Made by a program: the position numbers and the translations under genes. Positions 46,807 to 55,202 of a DNA stretch of 64,000 nucleotides are shown one piece after another. Source of the stretch: Companilactobacillus heilongjiangensis (GTDB taxonomy: Bacteria; Bacillota; Bacilli; Lactobacillales; Lactobacillaceae); contig NZ_CP012559.1 of NCBI RefSeq assembly GCF_000831645.3, positions 1,178,001 through 1,242,000 of the forward strand, written 5' to 3'. The notes beneath the pieces are model-generated. The model made no database searches. It was not told the DNA's origin and worked only from the letters and a program-made list of their open reading frames with translations. Numbering within the stretch: position 1 is the first letter of the stretch; each line of letters begins with the position of its first letter.

Positions 46807-47697
46807 ATGAATGCATTAAATCTGTTAATTGGCCTTATGCCAATGATTGGATGGGGACTATTCCCAATCTTAACCGGTAAATTCGGCGGAAAGCCTGTTA
46901 ACCAAATATTGGGAACAACGTATGGTACTTTGCTTTTTGCTATTGTCGTTGCCTTAGTTCGTCAGACACCAATGTTGTCCGGCAAAGCCTTTCTATTTAC
47001 CTTCTTATCAGGTGTGTTCTGGTCAGCGGGTCAGATCCTAGTATTTTATGCTTTCGCGGAAATGGGAGTTTCCAGAACCATGCCAGTATCAACTGGCTTC
47101 CAATTAGTTGGAGCTTCACTTTGGAGTGTTATTGTCCTTGGGGAATGGGCAACAGGTAATGCTAAATTAATTGGTTTCTCAGCTATCATTTTGATTATCT
47201 TCGGTGTTTGGTTGACAACGTATAGCGAGAAGAAGTTGCCAAAAGAAGATGGCGGTATGAATGCTGTCAAAGGTGTGTTATTAGTTGCCTGTGCGGAAAT
47301 TGGCTACCTTGGTTACTCAGCCTTCCCACAAGCAGTTAGCGTCAGTGGATTTTCTGCTTTCTTGCCACAAGCTCTAGGTATGGCAGTAGTTGCAACTGTC
47401 TTTGCAATTGCTACAAAAGGTAATCGTGCTGAAAAGCCATTTAAGACTAAGAGTTCATACACTAACATCATTAGTGGTTTATTCTTTGCTTTTGCGGCCT
47501 TGACATACTTGATTTCAGCTAGACCATCCGTTAATGGATTAGCAACAGGCTTTATCCTTTCACAGATGAACGTTGTTATTGCCACACTTGGTGGAATTTA
47601 CATCTTGCATGAAAAGAAAACTAAAAAAGAAATGGGCTTTATCTTAGCTGGTTTAGTTCTAGTTGTAATTGCTGGTAGCGTTACGACTTTACTATAA
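46807..47697 (+). CDS. GRP-family sugar uptake protein (GlcU/RbsU type)
   Basis: 296 residues, ten hydrophobic helices, DMT-superfamily sugar:proton symporter of the GlcU/RbsU kind (LIGLMPMIGWGLFPILTGKFGG; MPVSTGFQLVGASLWSV). Substrate is probably glucose or ribose; the sequence does not decide. AGGGAG lies 8 bases before the ATG. Confidence 0.87.
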   Translation: MNALNLLIGLMPMIGWGLFPILTGKFGGKPVNQILGTTYGTLLFAIVVALVRQTPMLSGKAFLFTFLSGVFWSAGQILVFYAFAEMGVSRTMPVSTGFQLVGASLWSVIVLGEWATGNAKLIGFSAIILIIFGVWLTTYSEKKLPKEDGGMNAVKGVLLVACAEIGYLGYSAFPQAVSVSGFSAFLPQALGMAVVATVFAIATKGNRAEKPFKTKSSYTNIISGLFFAFAALTYLISARPSVNGLATGFILSQMNVVIATLGGIYILHEKKTKKEMGFILAGLVLVVIAGSVTTLL

Positions 47698-47712
47698 TTT
47701 ACTTACGAGAGT

Positions 47713-47823
47713 GTGACAAAACATGGTCAACTTTCGAGCATTAAGGCAAATATGGACTGTAATCCAAAATCGGATTACAGTCCATATTTGGTTTAAGCGG
47801 AAAAAAGTTAAGTCTTGTTGCAC
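47713..47823. repeat. 111-base imperfect palindrome after the sugar-uptake gene
   Basis: A perfect 18-bp inner stem (47748-47765 / 47772-47789, AAATATGGACTGTAATCC and complement) is extended outward by AACTTT / AAAGTT and GTGACAAAAC / GTCTTGTTGCAC with internal loops. No T-run follows on the plus strand. Different in sequence from the six large repeats. Confidence 0.75.
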
Positions 47824-47856
47824 GTTTAATGCTGCATACATAAGACAAAAATAGTT

Positions 47857-47886
47857 AAAAAAAAGAAGAACATTTCTGTTCTTCTC
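47857..47886 (-). terminator. Terminator of the opuC operon
   Basis: On the minus strand GAAGAACAGAAATGTTCTTC is followed by TTTTTTTT. Confidence 0.88.
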
Positions 47887-47901
47887 AAAGATGTTTGAAA
47901 T

Positions 47902-48564
47902 TTATTTCTTCATATAATTAGTGGGTTCAAAGTATTTCTGCAAAAGGCCAATTAATAAATCGGTAATAACCGCCATTAAGGCAGTAGGTAAGGCACCAGC
48001 AAGAATCAATGGTGCACCATCGGTAGCGTTAGTCCCCCGGATGATTAAATCTCCTAAGCCACCAGCTCCAACGAAGGAACCAATAGCTGTATTACCAATA
48101 GCAACAACCATCGCAGTACGAATACCGGACATGATAACTGACATGGCCAGTGGCAGTTTGACTAAGTACAGTAGCTGTATTTTAGTCATTCCCATACCTC
48201 GTGCAGAATCGATAACATGGGGGTCAACATTGCGCATCCCCGTGTAAGTATTTTTCAAGATAGGTAGTAATGAGTATAGAAAAATCGTGACAATGACGGT
48301 ATTAGGTCCTAAGCCAAGCACTAGCATGATAATTGATAACATGGCTAGGGAAGGGACTGTTTGGATGACGTTGGCGATACTAATAATGAAGCTGCCAAGT
48401 TTATAATGATTAGCGATGTATATTCCTAGCGGGATCCCAATTATGACCGCAATTAGGACACCATAGAATGAAATTAAGAAATGTCGACAAAACTGTTGTA
48501 GGATATATATTCCATTGTGCGTAAAATAAAAAATTAATTGTCTCCATAGCGGCTGATCAGCCAT
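47902..48564 (-). CDS. opuCD: OpuC-type ABC permease (OpuCD)
   Basis: 220 residues, about five to six helices, with the EAA-like loop IDSARGMGMTKIQLLYLVKLP and the family ending GGLGDLIIRGTNATDGA. Last gene of a four-gene operon importing glycine betaine, carnitine or choline. Its ATG overlaps the opuCC stop by one base. Confidence 0.9.
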   Translation of the reverse strand: MADQPLWRQLIFYFTHNGIYILQQFCRHFLISFYGVLIAVIIGIPLGIYIANHYKLGSFIISIANVIQTVPSLAMLSIIMLVLGLGPNTVIVTIFLYSLLPILKNTYTGMRNVDPHVIDSARGMGMTKIQLLYLVKLPLAMSVIMSGIRTAMVVAIGNTAIGSFVGAGGLGDLIIRGTNATDGAPLILAGALPTALMAVITDLLIGLLQKYFEPTNYMKK

Positions 48565-49490
48565 TATTTTTCACCTCTGAAATAGTTGTTTTTTTGTAAG
48601 AATTCATGAGCGACATCTGCCGGTTCTCGGAGATTATTATCGACTTCGTAATTCATCGTTTGCATTTGAGATAGAGAAATCTTGCCGTCCAAACGATGAA
48701 GTAAAGGTTTTAGTTCAGGATGTTTACGTAACAAGCTATTATTGACGACCATACTAGTGTCATATGGTGGGAAGAAATGCTTGTTGTCAGGAAGTATCTT
48801 CAAGTTGTAACTCTTGATACGACCATCGGTGGAATATCCCAGAACAGCCGACATCTTACCAGCAGCAACGGCTGAATACACTAGTCCAACTTGCATTGGA
48901 TAAACTCGCTTGAAAGTGAATCCATAAGTGTCAGAGAAAGCTGGATAACCATCATCAGGACGATTTATCCAAATGTTATCAGCACCGATATTCATGTTTG
49001 GAGCAATCTTTTTCAAATCACTGATATTATGTAAGTTATATTTTCGAGCAATTTTTTGCGTTACCAACATATTATACGTATTGGCAAATCCATACGTTGG
49101 AAACCAAGTTTGATCGAATTCTTTTTTATATAATCGTTTAACGGTTCGATTAGCTTTCGTCCGATTCTTGATTGGCTTATGTTTCAAAGTGGCAATTAAC
49201 TCATCACCAGTAAAGTTTTCAGCAGCGATATCAGCGTTATTACGCATTAAAGCAGCATGGACTAATTGATTGGAACCTAGATTATTGACGATTTCAGTAT
49301 GGTAGTCAGTTTCGTGTGAAATAAGTTCCATGATTATTTCGGACATAATCATCGATTCCGTGGTTGAAAGGCTAGCTACACGAATAGTATCTTTTGTGCC
49401 AGAGCCTAATCCGGGCCATCCACAACCAGAAACAAACAACATGGTCATGAGCGATATGAGGGTAAAGACTTTTTTAAATGTTTTCTTCAT
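48564..49490 (-). CDS. opuCC: OpuC-type substrate-binding lipoprotein (OpuCC)
   Basis: 308 residues. The signal peptide ends in lipobox LFVSGC (acceptor Cys23), followed by an OpuAC/QAT-type binding domain (IRVASLSTTESMIMSEIIMELI; LGYSTDGRIKSYNLKILPD). Delivers quaternary ammonium osmolytes to the two permeases. Confidence 0.9.
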   Translation of the reverse strand: MKKTFKKVFTLISLMTMLFVSGCGWPGLGSGTKDTIRVASLSTTESMIMSEIIMELISHETDYHTEIVNNLGSNQLVHAALMRNNADIAAENFTGDELIATLKHKPIKNRTKANRTVKRLYKKEFDQTWFPTYGFANTYNMLVTQKIARKYNLHNISDLKKIAPNMNIGADNIWINRPDDGYPAFSDTYGFTFKRVYPMQVGLVYSAVAAGKMSAVLGYSTDGRIKSYNLKILPDNKHFFPPYDTSMVVNNSLLRKHPELKPLLHRLDGKISLSQMQTMNYEVDNNLREPADVAHEFLQKNNYFRGEK

Positions 49491-49492
49491 AA

Positions 49493-50128
49493 TTACACCT
49501 CACTACGTTTAGTTTTTGGTGTAACTCTTTTTTCGAATAATCCTAATAGATAATCGGCAAGAATCGCCAAAATGGTAACTGGAATTGTACCACCAATGAT
49601 AAGGCTAGGGTTGTAAAGATTTAGTCCGTTAAAGATGAAATCACCTAATCCACCGGCACCGATGTATGATGCCAAAGTAGACCAAGAAATTACATAAACA
49701 GTTGAGAGCCTGATACCAGACATTATAATAGGCATGGACATAGGGATTTCAACTTTAAAAATGGACTGCATCGTGGTCATTCCTAGGCCTCTGGCAGCGT
49801 CTAAAAGATTCTTGTTGACCTTTTTCATACCAATATAAGTATTACGTAAAATTGGCAACAATGAGTAGATGAATAGGGCCACAATGGCTGGAACTTTTCC
49901 GATACCAAAGATTGGAATCATCAAAGCTAGCAATGCTAAGGAAGGAATCGTTTGGAGCATCCCTGAGATAGACATGACATACTTAGCTGTTTTGTCGTAG
50001 CGAGTCAAGATAATGCCAAGAGGAACCGCAACAATAATTCCGAGGATAATGGCGAAAGCTGAGATATAAATTTGTTCCCAGGTTTTGATTATTAATTCAG
50101 AGCCATGCTGGTTCAGAAAGGTAATCAT
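49493..50128 (-). CDS. opuCB: OpuC-type ABC permease (OpuCB)
   Basis: 211 residues with [21 protein letters not shown] as EAA loop and [19 protein letters not shown] near the end. It overlaps opuCA by four bases. Confidence 0.9.
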   Translation of the reverse strand: MITFLNQHGSELIIKTWEQIYISAFAIILGIIVAVPLGIILTRYDKTAKYVMSISGMLQTIPSLALLALMIPIFGIGKVPAIVALFIYSLLPILRNTYIGMKKVNKNLLDAARGLGMTTMQSIFKVEIPMSMPIIMSGIRLSTVYVISWSTLASYIGAGGLGDFIFNGLNLYNPSLIIGGTIPVTILAILADYLLGLFEKRVTPKTKRSEV

Positions 50129-51327
50129 GCATTATCACTCTCCTTTGCAATTGAATCAGGTAGTTTGATACCTTCAGGATTATCTAATTCTTCACTACCC
50201 CAGATGGCGTCATAAATGATATTGACTAGTGAGGCTCGGGTAACGATTCCAATTAAATTGTTGTCATCGTCGATTACAGGGACATATTTGTATCCTTGCT
50301 TCAAAATATGTTCACTTGTATCACGCAGATATGACGTTGTCTTGACCTTAAAACGATTTGGTAGGTAAATGTCCGAGACGTTCGAATATTTTGAGTAGCG
50401 GTCGTTTATGGTCTCTAGATCGATATATCCCTTGAGCTTGTTATTATCATCCGTAACTAATAGGGTATCGGTATGTTTGACACTCATTTCACGAATTGCT
50501 TCAGCTAATGATTGACCAAGAGTAATCTTTGCTGGATCTTTCGACATGATGTCACTGACTGAAAGAGTATTTTGTTGAGCTTGGAGTAAACGCTCCTCAC
50601 CTAATAGGTCTTTGACAAAGTCAGAAGCGGGATGCTGTAAGATATTATCCGGTGTATCATCTTGAATGATATTGCCGCTATCCATAATAACAATGTGGGT
50701 AGCAAGCTTTAAAGCTTCATCCATATCGTGGGTAACGAAGATAATCGTCTTACCAAGTTCTTCTTGAAGGTGTTTGACCAGTTCTTGTAGATCATCTCTA
50801 GTGATAGGATCAAGGGCACCAAATGGTTCATCCATTAAAATGATATCTTGATCAGCTGCTAGAGCTCTGACAACACCAATTCTTTGCTGCTGCCCACCAG
50901 ATAGTTCAGCTGGATAACGTTCTAAATAGCTTTCTGGCAACTCAGCCAGTTTAATTAATTCTTTTGCCTTACGATCCATTTTAGCCTGTGGCCACTTAAG
51001 TAGTTTAGGAACCAAAGTAATATTATCTTTGATGGTCATGTGAGGCATTAGTCCATTATTTTGAATAACATAACCGATAGTGCGACGTAATTTAACTGGG
51101 TCATATGATTTAAGATTTTTGCCCTTAAAAATAATCTTTCCACGACTAGGTTCTATCATGCGATTGATCATTCTCATCGTTGTAGTTTTTCCGGAACCAG
51201 ATGTCCCAATTAGACAGACGAATTCCCCCTCATTAATCGTTATATTTATATTCTCGACGGCATCATTGCCGCCACGGTAATTTTTTGCTACATCTTGAAA
51301 TGAAATTATTTCTTTCGCGGTCTGCAT
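50125..51327 (-). CDS. opuCA: OpuC-type ABC ATPase with tandem CBS domains (OpuCA)
   Basis: 400 residues. Walker [10 protein letters not shown], signature [15 protein letters not shown], Walker [14 protein letters not shown] and switch VTHDMDEA. Two CBS domains (about 255-375, [15 protein letters not shown] and [20 protein letters not shown]) sense ionic strength or nucleotides in related transporters. TAGGAGG precedes the ATG. Confidence 0.92.
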   Translation of the reverse strand: MQTAKEIISFQDVAKNYRGGNDAVENINITINEGEFVCLIGTSGSGKTTTMRMINRMIEPSRGKIIFKGKNLKSYDPVKLRRTIGYVIQNNGLMPHMTIKDNITLVPKLLKWPQAKMDRKAKELIKLAELPESYLERYPAELSGGQQQRIGVVRALAADQDIILMDEPFGALDPITRDDLQELVKHLQEELGKTIIFVTHDMDEALKLATHIVIMDSGNIIQDDTPDNILQHPASDFVKDLLGEERLLQAQQNTLSVSDIMSKDPAKITLGQSLAEAIREMSVKHTDTLLVTDDNNKLKGYIDLETINDRYSKYSNVSDIYLPNRFKVKTTSYLRDTSEHILKQGYKYVPVIDDDNNLIGIVTRASLVNIIYDAIWGSEELDNPEGIKLPDSIAKESDNA

Positions 51328-51358
51328 AAATCCTCCTATAAAGTGATTAACATTAGCT

Positions 51359-51387
51359 ATAGTACAATGATACCGAGACTAATTCAA
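51359..51387 (-). promoter_or_regulatory. Promoter of the opuC operon
   Basis: On the minus strand TTGAAT (51387-51382) and TACTAT (51364-51359), 17-base spacer, 32 bases from the opuCA start. Confidence 0.65.
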
Positions 51388-51504
51388 AAATCGGTGAATG
51401 TTTTCATGCCAAAAGTGGTTGTCAAACGCAACTATAACAACAAAGTCAGTAAATTTATCTTTTTAGAGCGTTTTGTATTAATTGGGGATGATATTCGTTG
51501 GCTA

Positions 51505-51550
51505 GACAAAAAAATAGAGCCACAGGCAAGTTGCCTATCAGCTCTATTTC
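51505..51550 (-). terminator. Terminator of the LOG-family gene
   Basis: On the minus strand AAATAGAGC / GCTCTATTT encloses AGGCAACTTGCCT and is followed by T-run (TTTTTTTG). The plus-strand side ends in only TTTCTTT. Confidence 0.75.
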
Positions 51551-51668
51551 TTTAATTTTTATATCAGAGAGTTTTTAAATTTAATTGGTCTATTTTATTA
51601 ACTATACAAAATTGGGAGGATATTTATTTTACGTAGTATTAATGAGAAAATCACATTTTCATGTATAT

Positions 51669-51735
51669 CTAAGGAGTATATTTCGTCAGGTAGCTTCTAT
51701 CTATCTGACGGTTAGAATATAACTCCTTTTTAAAT
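51669..51735. other. Long two-part hairpin downstream of the LOG-family gene
   Basis: An outer stem AAGGAGTATATT / AATATAACTCCTT and an inner stem CGTCAGGTAG / CTATCTGACG form a composite hairpin, followed by TTTTTAAA on the plus strand. No plus-strand gene leads into it. The remainder of 51328-51757 holds no gene. Confidence 0.6.
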
Positions 51736-51757
51736 ACTAGTTAAATAATATGCTCAA

Positions 51758-52327
51758 TTATTTGGTGTAGTTTCTTAATGTTGGTGGCGTATAAGCTTTA
51801 ATAAATTTACCAATTTCAGGCAAAGAATCGCTGAATAGCAAAGTTTTACGGGTACTTTCTTCCATGAAGCCTTTAGCCGTCATGGAGTCGAAGAAACTTG
51901 CCAATTCGTCATAATAGTGGTCAACATTGTAGAAAATACATGGATTGGTACTATCGCCAACGATCGTCCAGGAGAAGGCTTCAGAGATTTCTTCCAAGGT
52001 TCCAGGACCACCTGGCAAGGCAATATTAGCGACTGAATCATCCAACATAGCTTGTTTACGTTGTGACATGTCAGAGACGATATCCAATTTGGATAGGGTA
52101 TTATGTGAAAGCTCACGATTGGCTAATTCTTTAGTAATAATACCGTGAACGTAGCCGTCATTTTCTAAAACACTATTAGCAACAATGCCCATTAATCCGT
52201 AACGACCGCCACCATATGTTAATCCATAGTTATTTTCAACAATCCATTGGCCCAATTTTTTAGCACCGAGTGAATAAATTTCATCATTACCTGTGGCTGC
52301 ACCACAATAAACTGCAATATTTTCCAT
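51758..52327 (-). CDS. LOG-family protein (TIGR00730)
   Basis: 189 residues of the Lonely Guy / lysine-decarboxylase-like family. The signature LPGGPGTLEEISE is intact, and GGGRYGLMGIVANSVL forms the nucleotide region. Members are cytokinin-riboside-monophosphate phosphoribohydrolases or general nucleoside-5'-monophosphate phosphoribohydrolases; the bacterial substrate is unclear. Confidence 0.88.
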   Translation of the reverse strand: MENIAVYCGAATGNDEIYSLGAKKLGQWIVENNYGLTYGGGRYGLMGIVANSVLENDGYVHGIITKELANRELSHNTLSKLDIVSDMSQRKQAMLDDSVANIALPGGPGTLEEISEAFSWTIVGDSTNPCIFYNVDHYYDELASFFDSMTAKGFMEESTRKTLLFSDSLPEIGKFIKAYTPPTLRNYTK

Positions 52328-52341
52328 AATTTCACTTTCTT

Positions 52342-53169
52342 TTATATATCAAAATTTGTCTCACGCTTTAGACGACGGTAATACATCAACGAAGGTGTAT
52401 CTAACGCATCGAGTGCACGTTGCTGATCAGCAGATAAGTCATGTGTACTTAAAGCCAAGAGGATAAAGGTTGTGTAGAGCTTCTTGGGCGCTAAGTCCAA
52501 ATTAGTTGCCTCACTATCTCGCTTCAGGTCACGATGAATAGCTGGTACAGTCAGCAAAGGTGTGTTTGCTCCGCGATTACGACTTAAAAATAGATTATCA
52601 TTATTCCAATATGAGCGATATGGTTCGATGTATGTTTTGTATAAATTTAAGAACTGTTCTTCATCTTCGTTAAATTGTATCTGGTTGAATTTATGATAAA
52701 AATCGGGGGCCATGGCTTCTTTATAGTTAAAACCTTTGGCGATGATAAGAATCAGTAAGCGGGTGTAGATACTGAGGTCAGACTTTAAATAGTCCGAGAG
52801 CTTTAAAAAGACCGCTACAGGGAAGTCCGATTGCTTCGGTACAGTGACACTGTTGACGTTTAAAGTGGGAATCTCGGGTGTTTTCTTAACGCTGAAGAGG
52901 TATTTGAAGTAGACGTTGAGATTACTGATGACTTTATTGATTGTACTGGCTGATAATTGCAGGTTCTCAATCATAAAATCTTTAAATAAATGCACGTCCA
53001 TCTCGTGAACATCTTTGATATCCTCGGTGATTTTATAGTCGTCATTGTGTTGAATCGTGTAGTTAAAAAAATCAGTCAAGGAGTTCATATATTCTGTATG
53101 TGCCTTGGGTGAAATGTGTCTGGTCTTCAAGTATGCGTCAAAACCAGTTAAGTAAGGAATCTTTACCAT
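52342..53169 (-). CDS. Tyrosine-recombinase-like protein lacking catalytic residues
   Basis: 275 residues. The N-terminal half resembles the SAM-like core-binding domain of XerC/XerD (HTEYMNSLTDFFNYT; STINKVISNLNVYFKYLF). In the C-terminal half the Arg I motif is AKGFNYKEAM (no Arg), the HxxR box becomes PKKLYTTFILLAL, and only a Tyr near the end (SLMYYRRL) remains. It is probably a DNA-binding relative, not a recombinase. It is cotranscribed with the LOG-family gene 14 bases downstream. Good ribosome binding site (AGGAGG). Confidence 0.7.
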   Translation of the reverse strand: MVKIPYLTGFDAYLKTRHISPKAHTEYMNSLTDFFNYTIQHNDDYKITEDIKDVHEMDVHLFKDFMIENLQLSASTINKVISNLNVYFKYLFSVKKTPEIPTLNVNSVTVPKQSDFPVAVFLKLSDYLKSDLSIYTRLLILIIAKGFNYKEAMAPDFYHKFNQIQFNEDEEQFLNLYKTYIEPYRSYWNNDNLFLSRNRGANTPLLTVPAIHRDLKRDSEATNLDLAPKKLYTTFILLALSTHDLSADQQRALDALDTPSLMYYRRLKRETNFDI

Positions 53170-53220
53170 GTGAAAACCTCCTTTTATTATATCTATTATA
53201 CATTTTGAAAACTTTGGGGT

Positions 53221-53250
53221 AAAAAAAGAGCTAGGGAAGACCCCTAACTC
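53221..53250 (-). terminator. Terminator after crr
   Basis: On the minus strand GAGTTAGGG / CCCTAGCTC around GTCTT, followed by TTTTTTT. Confidence 0.88.
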
Positions 53251-53262
53251 TGAGAATTTAAC

Positions 53263-53742
53263 TTATTTCACATCAATTTTAAGGACATCATCGCCAGTAT
53301 CAACGGCTTTTTCGTCAAAGTCACCCATATTTTTAACAGCATCAGAATTGGTAATGATAGCCATAATAGATGTATCTTTGCCAGAATCTTTAATTTGTTG
53401 TAAGTCCATAGTTGCTAGCTTTTGGCCAGTTTTGACAGTATCGCCTTCATTAACGAAGACTTCAAAAGGCTTACCTTTTAGTTCAACTGTATCGATACCC
53501 AAGTGTAGCATTACTTCCAAGCCGTGGTCACTAGTGATCATCAAAGCATGCTTCGTTGGGAAAACAGTGCCGATAACTCCGCCGATTGGAGCAACGATTT
53601 CATTAGCACTAGGATTAACAGCAAAGCCATCTCCCATGAGTTTTTGTGAGAAAACTGGATCACTGACCTTATCCAAATGAATTAGTTCGCCCTTAGCTGG
53701 AGCAACGAATTCGTCAACCTTTTTTCTAGAGAACAACCCCAT
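53263..53742 (-). CDS. crr: Stand-alone PTS glucose-type IIA component
   Basis: 159 residues, IIA-Glc fold. H65 and H80 (VMLHLGIDTV) are spaced 15 residues apart as in E. coli H75/H90; H80 is the phosphorylation site. PTS sugar phosphate carrier, possibly regulatory. The start at 53742 is chosen because AAGGAGGAAG lies upstream and the IIA domain begins at once; a longer frame to 53856 is leader DNA. Confidence 0.92.
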   Translation of the reverse strand: MGLFSRKKVDEFVAPAKGELIHLDKVSDPVFSQKLMGDGFAVNPSANEIVAPIGGVIGTVFPTKHALMITSDHGLEVMLHLGIDTVELKGKPFEVFVNEGDTVKTGQKLATMDLQQIKDSGKDTSIMAIITNSDAVKNMGDFDEKAVDTGDDVLKIDVK

Positions 53743-53904
53743 TTTATTCTTCCTCCTTGAAATACTTAGCAATCCTCGGTGACAAATGATTTCTTTGACG
53801 CTAGAAAAGTTTAAATTGAAGCCACTGTGATCAAATGATACTGTGGTATTTCTCAAAGAACGATTTCGAAATTGTCATTGTGAACCAAAACCACGATTTT
53901 AAAT

Positions 53905-53965
53905 TGCTAATGCGCTTACATTTTATGCGTTAATACAATTATAGATAAAATATGGTATTTTGCAA
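53905..53965 (-). promoter_or_regulatory. Promoter and cre-like site of crr
   Basis: On the minus strand TTGCAA (53965-53960), a 16-base spacer, and TATAAT (53943-53938). TGTAAGCGCATTAGCA (53920-53905), just after the start point, resembles a CcpA cre with small deviations. A leader of about 190 bases precedes the gene. Confidence 0.5.
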
Positions 53966-53976
53966 GGGCTACCATC

Positions 53977-54531
53977 CTATCGTGCGGTATAGGAAGTCCG
54001 GTATTCTAAAGGTGTTTGCTGAAAATGTCTTTTAAAGAGCGTGTTGAAGTACGTATCACTGTTAAAACCACATCGAGTAGCAATCGTTTTGATTGAATAA
54101 TCAGTATTCTTGAGCAATTCTTGACTGTGCTTTAAGCGTATTGTCGTTAAATATTGGGTAGGACTGGTACCAGTTAAACTCTTGAAGGTTCGTTGTAAGT
54201 TAGATACGCTACCGTGACAGTCTGTGGCAATAGCATCTAATGACAGCTCACGTTGAAAGTTATGTGCTAAATACTGTTTGATCTGTTCAATCCAGAGCTC
54301 ATTGGGAGTAGAACCAGTCGGTTGACATCTCTTACAAGGACGAAAGTTAGCTGATAGAGCCTCTGCAGCAGTCTTAAAGATAACCACGTTTTCTTTATTA
54401 GGTACTTTGGAATGACAAGATGGTTTACAGAATATCTTAGTTGTCGTGACACCATAGAAGAACTGGCCATCCTTAGATTGGTCATTGTTGACTAAGGCGT
54501 TCCATCTAGAGTTTGTTAAGGGATGTTTCAT
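53977..54531 (-). CDS. adaA: AdaA: methylphosphotriester-DNA methyltransferase and AraC-type activator
   Basis: 184 residues. The N-terminal Ada domain has four zinc Cys at C35, C39, C66 and C69, with the same spacing as E. coli Ada C38/C42/C69/C72, so C35 should be the methyl acceptor. The C-terminal AraC HTH (DYSIKTIATRCGFNSDTYFNTLFKRHF) binds DNA. Methylation converts it into an activator of the alkylation response. Confidence 0.93.
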   Translation of the reverse strand: MKHPLTNSRWNALVNNDQSKDGQFFYGVTTTKIFCKPSCHSKVPNKENVVIFKTAAEALSANFRPCKRCQPTGSTPNELWIEQIKQYLAHNFQRELSLDAIATDCHGSVSNLQRTFKSLTGTSPTQYLTTIRLKHSQELLKNTDYSIKTIATRCGFNSDTYFNTLFKRHFQQTPLEYRTSYTAR

Positions 54532-54543
54532 AAGCTGACCTCG

Positions 54544-54556
54544 AATTAGAATGCAA
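54544..54556 (+). promoter_or_regulatory. Ada-box-like operator between adaA and adaB
   Basis: AATTAGAATGCAA matches the AAT-N6-GCAA form of the E. coli Ada box, abutting the -35 position of a TATAAT (54579-54584) that reads toward adaB. It is 13 bases from the adaA start, so both genes could be controlled. Confidence 0.6.
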
Positions 54557-54612
54557 GATTTTTAAGTGAATCTTAGCATATAATAAGACTACATAAAAGT
54601 TGGTGAATAATT

Positions 54613-55101
54613 ATGAAGAAAATTTATTATCATGTTTTTTTGATTGCTGAGCATAAATATTTGATTGGTGCTACGTATAAAGGCTTAGCATTTGTTGGAT
54701 CTAGAGATAAAGGTATTGACGAGCTGCGTGAATTTTACGACTGCCAATTAGTCGATAGTATTGATCAGGTAAGACCCTACGTAGAACAGCTTACTGAATA
54801 TTTGAATGGGACAAGACAACAATTTGATTTGTCGATTGACATTACAGGTACACCATTTCAGGAAGACGTTTGGAAAACATTGCAAAGTATTCCCTATGGA
54901 ACGGTAACAAACTATACGGAGATTGCGCAAAGTATTGGACGTCCGAAAGCAAGTCGAGCCGTTGGGACAGCTATTGGCAAAAATCCACTACTGATGGTTA
55001 TTCCGTGTCACAGGGTACTTACTAAGTCGGGAAAATTAGGTGGTTATCGTGGTGGCCTTGGGATGAAACAAGCTTTATTGAAATTAGAGCAAAATAATTA
55101 A
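54613..55101 (+). CDS. ogt: AdaB/Ogt methylated-DNA-[protein]-cysteine S-methyltransferase
   Basis: 162 residues. The acceptor is C132 in IPCHRVLTKSGKLGGYRGG; the helix-turn-helix TVTNYTEIAQSIGRPKASRAVG is complete. Repairs O6-methylguanine in one turnover. It is divergent from adaA, whereas in B. subtilis adaA and adaB form one operon. Confidence 0.94.
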   Translation: MKKIYYHVFLIAEHKYLIGATYKGLAFVGSRDKGIDELREFYDCQLVDSIDQVRPYVEQLTEYLNGTRQQFDLSIDITGTPFQEDVWKTLQSIPYGTVTNYTEIAQSIGRPKASRAVGTAIGKNPLLMVIPCHRVLTKSGKLGGYRGGLGMKQALLKLEQNN

Positions 55102-55202
55102 AGAAAACTGGGTTTCTTTTCGTACTTTAAAATATAAGGGATGATTAGGTATTTGTGATATGATTTATCTATAATATTTTAGACAAATGAGGAGTTTTTA
55201 GC

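Noticed and set aside
47921-48247. 108-residue frame antisense to opuCD
   Set aside because: Shadow of the real permease gene, which has clear family motifs.
51343-51555. 70-residue plus-strand frame after the opuC promoter
   Set aside because: It overlaps the opuC promoter and a terminator, has no ribosome binding site and no recognisable features.
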